Of a stretch of 64,000 nucleotides of DNA, positions 58,970 to 64,000 are shown piece after piece; position 1 is the stretch's first letter, and every line of letters starts with the position of its first letter. A program made the translations under genes and the position numbers. The notes below the pieces were generated by a model. That model searched no databases and was not told the origin of the DNA. It saw only the letters and a list, made by a program, of their open reading frames with translations. This DNA is from Leuctra nigra (lineage: Eukaryota > Arthropoda > Insecta > Plecoptera > Leuctridae), in assembly GCA_934045905.1 (NCBI GenBank), contig OW203773.1, positions 16,727,246 through 16,791,245 of the forward strand. Direction: 5' to 3'.

Positions 58970-59823
58970 ATGTCTACTCTTAGATTTAGAGAGTTTAAAC
59001 CAGAAGAAGAGGAGGTCGATTTATATTTATTGCAATTCAAGCATTACTTAAAGGCCTGGGACTGGTAGATGAGGAGGACAAAGTGTCCAGTTTTATCGTG
59101 AATGTCGGGACGAAACATGTGGCCTTACTTCAGGATATCATATCGCCCTTGGCTCTGGATAATCAAACATATGAATATTTAACTACTTTATTAGCCGAGC
59201 ATTACAGGCCGAAGAGGATATTGGTAGCGGAAAGGTATCGATTTCACTGCAGAATGCAACATCCTGGTGAAACAATCAAAGACTATGTGGTAGCTCTACG
59301 CCATTTAGCATCAACATGTAAATTCGGCCTATTCTTGAACGAAGCCATCAGAGACAGGTTAGTGTGTGGCATGTCTAACGAGGTTATAAGAAGAGATCTT
59401 CTCAGGGAAGAAAGGGACTTAACACAAACGGTAGAGAGGGCTAGTACCATTGAACTAGCCGAGAAGCAAGGGTCTGCTTTATCACAAGCTTCAGCTACCG
59501 CTTCAGTAAATTTACCGCTCGTGTCGGAAGTAAATATTATTTCTAAGGGGCCGCGCTGCCCTCCGAAAAAGACCATGCTATGTTACCGATGTCAGTCGTG
59601 CCAACACGAGTCGCAGAGTTGTCCCTATAAAAATTTCAAATGTCATAAGTGCCAGAAAGTTGGGCACATTGCGAAGGCCTATCGACAGAAAATGGGGAAG
59701 AGAGGAACAGTACAAATGGTTGAAGAGGAGGTTCTCTCGGAGGAAGAGGAAGACATTGGATTCAACACTGTGAATTACGCCAAACGGAATGCTGGTAAGA
59801 CAACGGCATATACGTACAGTTAG
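58970..59823 (+). pseudogene. Gag, one frame break
   Basis: ATG at 58970 opens a frame (first residues MSTLRFREFK) that stops at 59069. The homologous sequence continues in the -1 frame from about 59057 and runs to TAG at 59821-59823. A single-base deletion near 59057 explains this. The C-terminal part has a complete CCHC zinc knuckle (CYRCQSCQHESQSC). A second knuckle is degenerate: the last cysteine is Tyr (CHKCQKVGHIAKAY). Gag would package the element RNA, but this copy cannot make it in one frame without correction. Confidence 0.85.
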
Positions 59824-62800
59824 ATATAGAAGATCAACTGGTATCTTTGGTTCTGGATACGGGCGCGGGAGTGTCCGTGATCACGGAAACGACGTATGCA
59901 AAACGTTTTGGGCATCTGCCGATCCAGCCCGTGGAACTGCGTCTTCGAACCTGGGATCGAGGTCCGCTCAAGGTTATGGGACAGGTATGGGTCCGAGTAC
60001 AACATGGGGGGCAGTTACATCGCCTACCCTTGGTGGTGGTCGACACTAAAGGACAGCCGGGACCTCCGCTTCTGGGTAGGACGTGGTTAGAAACACTACA
60101 TCTGGATTGGAGCAGCATGATCAAGAAGGAAACTGCTGGGAAGGAAGTACCACGAGACCACATCGATCACGTTACGGAACCAGGCGGAACGAAGAGGATT
60201 CTGGAGCAACGCATCTCGGAGCTGCAGGTAAAATATGCACCAGTGTTTGAAAAGGGGGTAGGAAAGATTGAAGGGAAAAGCGTGAGCCTGCATCTCAAAG
60301 ATAATGCTATTCCCAAGTTTTGCAAGAAAAGACCGGTGCCATATGCATTACAATCCTTGGTAGATGCAGAAATAGATAGACTAGTGAGCAATAAGTTGTG
60401 GCTGCCAGTAAATAGAAGTGAATGGGCCACACCCTTAGTTGTAGTTCCCAAGAATGGCGGGGTGCGAATCTGTTCGGATTACAAGGTAACCTTGAATCCT
60501 GTCTTGGATGTCGATCATTACCCCCTCCCCACGACTGAAGAGCTTTTGCATAGTGTGGCTGGTTCTAAGATATTCACAGTTCTAGATTTGTCGTCGGCCT
60601 ACCAACAACTGGAGGTGGAGCCCCAGTCACAACATCGCTTGACGGTAACTACTCACCGGGGCCTGTTTCGTCCAACGCGCCTACCGTATGGAATTGCCTC
60701 AGGACCGGCCCTATTTCAACAAGTGATGGATGATATTCTGCAAGGCATTCCATTAGTGGGGTGCTACATAGACGACGTGCTTATTGGAGGGCGGAACATG
60801 GAAGAGGCGGCGAGGAACTTGGAGGAGGTGCTCAAGCGTTTGAAGGAACACAATATTCGAGTGAGTAAGGAGAAATGTCAATTTCTGCAAACATCAGTCA
60901 AGTATTTGGGATTTTCTATTGATCAAGAGGGAATGCACCCAACAGAAGACTTAGTGGAAGCCATTAATATGGCTCCAGAACCTCAGGACAAGACGCAACT
61001 CAAGGCTTATTTGGGCTTGTTAAACTTCTACGGGAAATTCATTCCGAACTGCTCAGGGCAGTTAGTGCCATTCTATAATTTGACTAAAGAGGGGGTGCTC
61101 TGGAATTGGACGAGGGAGCATGCAGCACTTTTCAAAGAGACTAAGAAATGGATAACGGCAGCCAATCTGTTAGTGTACTACAACCCCGGTTTGCCATTAA
61201 TAGTCACCTGTGACGCGTCAGCGTATGGAGTGGGGGCCATCTTGTCACACCCCAATGAAAATGGGGGAGAAAATCCCATTGCATTTGCATCAAAAACATT
61301 AAATGCTGCAGAGAAGAACTATTCACAGATTCATAAAGAGGCCCTGGCCATTATATTTGCCGTTAAGAAATTCCACAAATTTCTACTGGGAAGGAAATTT
61401 ACTTTGTACACCGACCATCAGCCTTTGACTACAATATTGGGGGCAAAACACGGGATACCTCCACTGGCAGCTGCTAGGTTACAGCGATGGGCAGATCTGC
61501 TAGCACCGTACCAATATGAAATCAAATACCGGAAAGGAAAGGACTTGGCAAATGCCGATGCATTGTCGCGATTACCGTTGCCAACAGAGGAGCCAGTAGA
61601 AAAACCACGGAACTATTTCTCACCGGAAAAACATTTGCAAACAATCATCGCACAACTCGATAATCGACCGGATCAGCCGTTAACAGCCAAGGAAATTGGA
61701 AAAGCGACAAATAAAGATGGTGTGCTCACACGAGTCAAACAGTTTGTGCTTCAAGGTTGGCCAAGGAATTCGGCAGAAGAGCTTCTGCCTTTTGCGAGGA
61801 GGAAGGACGAACTGAGCGTGGACTGCGACTGCCTTACCTGGGGAAATAGGGTGGTAATTCCCGAGTGTCTACAAGAAAAACTGCTGCAACTGCTGCACGA
61901 GGGCCATCCTGGGTGCACCCGGATGACATTGTTGGCGAGGAGTGTGGTGTGGTGGCCGCAGATGGAAGAGCACATTGAGGCCAAGGTGGCGGCCTGTCAC
62001 ATTTGTCAGAGTGTCCAGACATCAGCCAAACCTGCCTTGTTTCAACCATGGCCCTGGCCACAGAGGAAGTGGGAAAGAATTCACGTTGATTTTGCCACCG
62101 ACACAGTTACGAACTCCGGAAAGGTATTACTATGCATAATTGACAGCCACTCTAAGTGGATCGAGGTGTTCCCAATGAGTTCCATGACAACCTCCCGAAC
62201 TATTGATAAATTACGGACCCTGTTTGCATCCTATGGGTTGCCGGAGGTGTTGGTGTCAGACAACGGTACAAATTTTACAAGCGAGGAGTTTGAAACGTAT
62301 CTTCAGGAGAACCGTATCAAACACATTCTGTCACCACCGTATCATCCGGCCTCAAATGGAGCCTGTGAGAGAGTAGTCCAAATCGTAAAAAAAGGTTTAA
62401 AGAAACTAGTCTTAGAAGAAGAAAGAGGTGAAAGCGAACCTCGCTCCTTGCAACATAAATTGGACAAGCTGTTAACCGCCTACAGATGCACCCCACACTC
62501 CATAACCAAACGCACACCTGCGGAATTATTCCTGGGTCGAACGACCCGAACCTTGTTGTCATTAATACGACCCAGTTTGGCAGAATACATGGGAAGTCGA
62601 CAACAGACAGAAAAGGCAAGATTGGACCAGCATCGGCAGAATCGAGAATTCATGGTGGGACAACTAGTGTGGGTCAGAAGTGTACGGGGGGAGAAAATCA
62701 ATTGGTTCTCAGGGGAAATAATGCAGATTTTGGGAAGGAATACTTACAGGGTACAAGTGGGCATGGAACGTCGAGTCTGTCATGCGGATCATTTGCGAAG

Positions 62801-63101
62801 AAGGGTGTCCACGGGGGGCGAGCCAGAGGGGAACCATTCCACATTACCCGAGAGGACCCCGGACAGGAGTTTCCGACAACCCGGGACGGAACCAACACCG
62901 AGCCCAGGGCCTGGGCCTTCTCAAGGATCTCCAGCTACCGGCCGTGGTGCTGCCGGACTGTCGTCTGCTAGTCCTGCATCACAGAGGACGTCTCCGTGGG
63001 CCCGGCCGCCTTCGGGTTCTACTTCTCCGACAGCGGGTGACCATGGAGAGGAGGGTCGACCTCAGCGACAGCGACGCCGTCCAGAAATTCTGGATTTATA
63101 A
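59799..63101 (+). CDS. pol: Pol polyprotein (protease, reverse transcriptase, RNase H, integrase)
   Basis: The frame opens at 59799, overlaps gag by about 22 bases in the -1 frame, and ends with TAA at 63099-63101. Counting from 59847, the protease site is DTGAG (about residues 4-8) and the reverse transcriptase has LPYGIASGP and YIDDVL. RNase H has TCDASAYGVGA and TDHQPL. Integrase has an HHCC finger (HEGHPGC...CHIC) and the acidic triad in HVDFATD, VSDNGTNF and NGACERV. The last about 100 residues are rich in Pro, Ser and Gly. No classic slippery heptamer is seen in the overlap, so the route to Pol is unclear. No stop interrupts the frame, so catalytic parts may be functional. Confidence 0.95.
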   Translation, partial: DNGIYVQLDIEDQLVSLVLDTGAGVSVITETTYAKRFGHLPIQPVELRLRTWDRGPLKVMGQVWVRVQHGGQLHRLPLVVVDTKGQPGPPLLGRTWLETLHLDWSSMIKKETAGKEVPRDHIDHVTEPGGTKRILEQRISELQVKYAPVFEKGVGKIEGKSVSLHLKDNAIPKFCKKRPVPYALQSLVDAEIDRLVSNKLWLPVNRSEWATPLVVVPKNGGVRICSDYKVTLNPVLDVDHYPLPTTEELLHSVAGSKIFTVLDLSSAYQQLEVEPQSQHRLTVTTHRGLFRPTRLPYGIASGPALFQQVMDDILQGIPLVGCYIDDVLIGGRNMEEAARNLEEVLKRLKEHNIRVSKEKCQFLQTSVKYLGFSIDQEGMHPTEDLVEAINMAPEPQDKTQLKAYLGLLNFYGKFIPNCSGQLVPFYNLTKEGVLWNWTREHAALFKETKKWITAANLLVYYNPGLPLIVTCDASAYGVGAILSHPNENGGENPIAFASKTLNAAEKNYSQIHKEALAIIFAVKKFHKFLLGRKFTLYTDHQPLTTILGAKHGIPPLAAARLQRWADLLAPYQYEIKYRKGKDLANADALSRLPLPTEEPVEKPRNYFSPEKHLQTIIAQLDNRPDQPLTAKEIGKATNKDGVLTRVKQFVLQGWPRNSAEELLPFARRKDELSVDCDCLTWGNRVVIPECLQEKLLQLLHEGHPGCTRMTLLARSVVWWPQMEEHIEAKVAACHICQSVQTSAKPALFQPWPWPQRKWERIHVDFATDTVTNSGKVLLCIIDSHSKWIEVFPMSSMTTSRTIDKLRTLFASYGLPEVLVSDNGTNFTSEEFETYLQENRIKHILSPPYHPASNGACERVVQIVKKGLKKLVLEEERGESEPRSLQHKLDKLLTAYRCTPHSITKRTPAELFLGRTTRTLLSLIRPSLAEYMGSRQQTEKARLDQHRQNREFMVGQLVWVRSVRGEKINWFSGEIMQILGRNTYRVQVGMERRVCHADHLRRRVSTGGEPEGNHSTLPERTPDRSFRQPGTEPTPSPGPGPSQGSPATGRGAAGLSSASPASQRTSPWARPPSGSTSPTAGDHGEEGRPQRQRRRPEILDL

Positions 63102-63206
63102 TTGAGTTGAGAAAATTGTGTTTGAATATATTTTTGTATGTTTCCTGATATTGTATTCTTGTGATAATTTTATAATTGTGGTATTAAAACATGGAAGAGA
63201 AAGGAG

Positions 63207-63375
63207 TGTAGTATTGTGTAGGGAAAGGGAACATTTACAGTTGGCAGCCGTGGAGGCGCTGCTAACTTCATTGTGCTGTGGGACCATAGACTAGAGAGCC
63301 AATCCGTCAAGCAGTCAATAAAGAACCACTGAACCTACCAGTTGTCTATTCTCAGAACCCTGACTGCCTACGACA
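63207..63375 (+). repeat. 3' LTR
   Basis: Same 169-bp sequence as the 5' LTR apart from two substitutions (gtaggggaag/gtagggaaag and gacttcc/gactgcc). Confidence 0.93.
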
Positions 63376-63380
63376 GCTAC

Positions 63381-64000
63381 AAAAACATATATTGTAACGC
63401 CTGCTGGCCAAGCCTGTATGTGCATTCGCCCCCGAACCCCCTGCTTTTTACTGTGACATTTCCAAATATTAGTAATGTCCCCCCCCCCCCTAAAATTCAT
63501 CCTGGATACTCCCTTGAACCAGTGTAATGCCAATTGTATCACCAATTTATTTACAACTGAACAGAAATAAAGTCAATATCAATAAAGTAACACAAACACA
63601 CTGAAGCTCACCTATTGATAAACACAGCTTGTCGTCCTACAAACTCACCCACCACGTCACTCCACCGGGTTAGTCGAGCTCGGACCGGCGTCGCGTAAAG
63701 ACGTGTCCTCCATCGACAATCCACAGCTCGCGTGTGTCCATTACCAGATCACAACAACGATACCGCCTCGTGTGTGCCTTCAAAGTGACATTGAGACATA
63801 AGGGTTTGCCGCTGCGTATTAGATAAGGATCGAGAGAGAGATCGATATCTCACGGACTTTTTGGATCATCGATATTTGACATTGTTAACGTCTTCCGATT
63901 TCGTGAAATTATTTGCGTAACAACGAAAAGGACTACTGGTTTTATGTTGTTGATTTCTGAGATGAATCGGTGAAAAGTTAAATATAGTTATTTACATCAT
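63381..64000. other. Window end: transposon scrap, then CpG-richer unique DNA
   Basis: A C run at 63480-63491 with tcatcctggatactcccttg resembles text at 37900. From 63630 to 63790 the DNA is richer in CG dinucleotides. A minus-strand donor (atag|gtgagc, 63612) could end a first exon of a neighbouring minus-strand gene. No frame is long enough to prove it. Confidence 0.3.

Larger units (their letters stand above)
58739..63375 (+). mobile_element. Ty3/Gypsy LTR retrotransposon, nearly intact
   Basis: The 169-bp LTRs (58739-58907 and 63207-63375) start TG and end CA and differ at two sites by eye. gctac is duplicated on both sides (58734-58738 and 63376-63380). A primer site starting TGG follows the 5' LTR (58910), and a purine tract (63193-63206) precedes the 3' LTR. 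Domain order is gag, protease, reverse transcriptase, RNase H, integrase, which defines Gypsy rather than Copia. There is no envelope frame. LTR similarity and the clean target duplication suggest recent insertion. The pol frame is open throughout; gag has one frame break. Confidence 0.95.

Noticed and set aside
61751..62898. Minus-strand and other-frame ORFs within pol
   Set aside because: Shadows of an uninterrupted pol frame with all catalytic motifs.

Overview
This window looks like nuclear DNA of an insect: AT-rich, intron-bearing and crowded with transposable elements. The clearest sign is one complete plus-strand gene of eight exons (6037-29569) for a secreted protein with the six-cysteine module and CUB-type region known from a widespread insect family. 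Every intron has GT-AG ends, the phases agree, and the joined frame is 1,833 nt (610 residues plus stop). I cannot name the species or order.

Layout: 1-5.4 kb is repeats (a foldback element, nested hAT-type elements, a tRNA-derived SINE, a non-LTR fragment). From 5.4 to 6.04 kb is the 5' region of the CUB gene, with short upstream ORFs. From 6.04 to 29.57 kb is the CUB gene, whose introns carry MITEs, foldback elements, inverted hAT copies, SINEs and a 3.2-kb palindrome. Three exons (2, 3 and 5) each sit in a local tandem array that joins a splice site to part of the exon. From 38.34 down to about 31.98 kb on the minus strand is a probable two-exon gene for a 51-residue secreted cysteine-containing peptide, with a signal peptide exon, a 6.1-kb intron full of foldback repeats, and a terminal exon followed by AATAAA. 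The region 40-58 kb is mostly repeats, including two adjacent large foldback elements, with a few weak exon candidates. From 58.74 to 63.38 kb is a young Ty3/Gypsy LTR retrotransposon (169-bp LTRs, 5-bp target duplication, one visible break in gag). The last 600 bp are CpG-richer and may hold a 5' exon of a minus-strand neighbour.

The points most worth following are the exon/splice-site arrays in the CUB gene, the paired loss of two family cysteines in its first CUB, the inverted hAT pair flanking exon 5, the giant intronic palindromes, and the unrecognised secreted peptide. All splice calls, family assignments and repeat classes come from reading the sequence by eye; no database search was possible.
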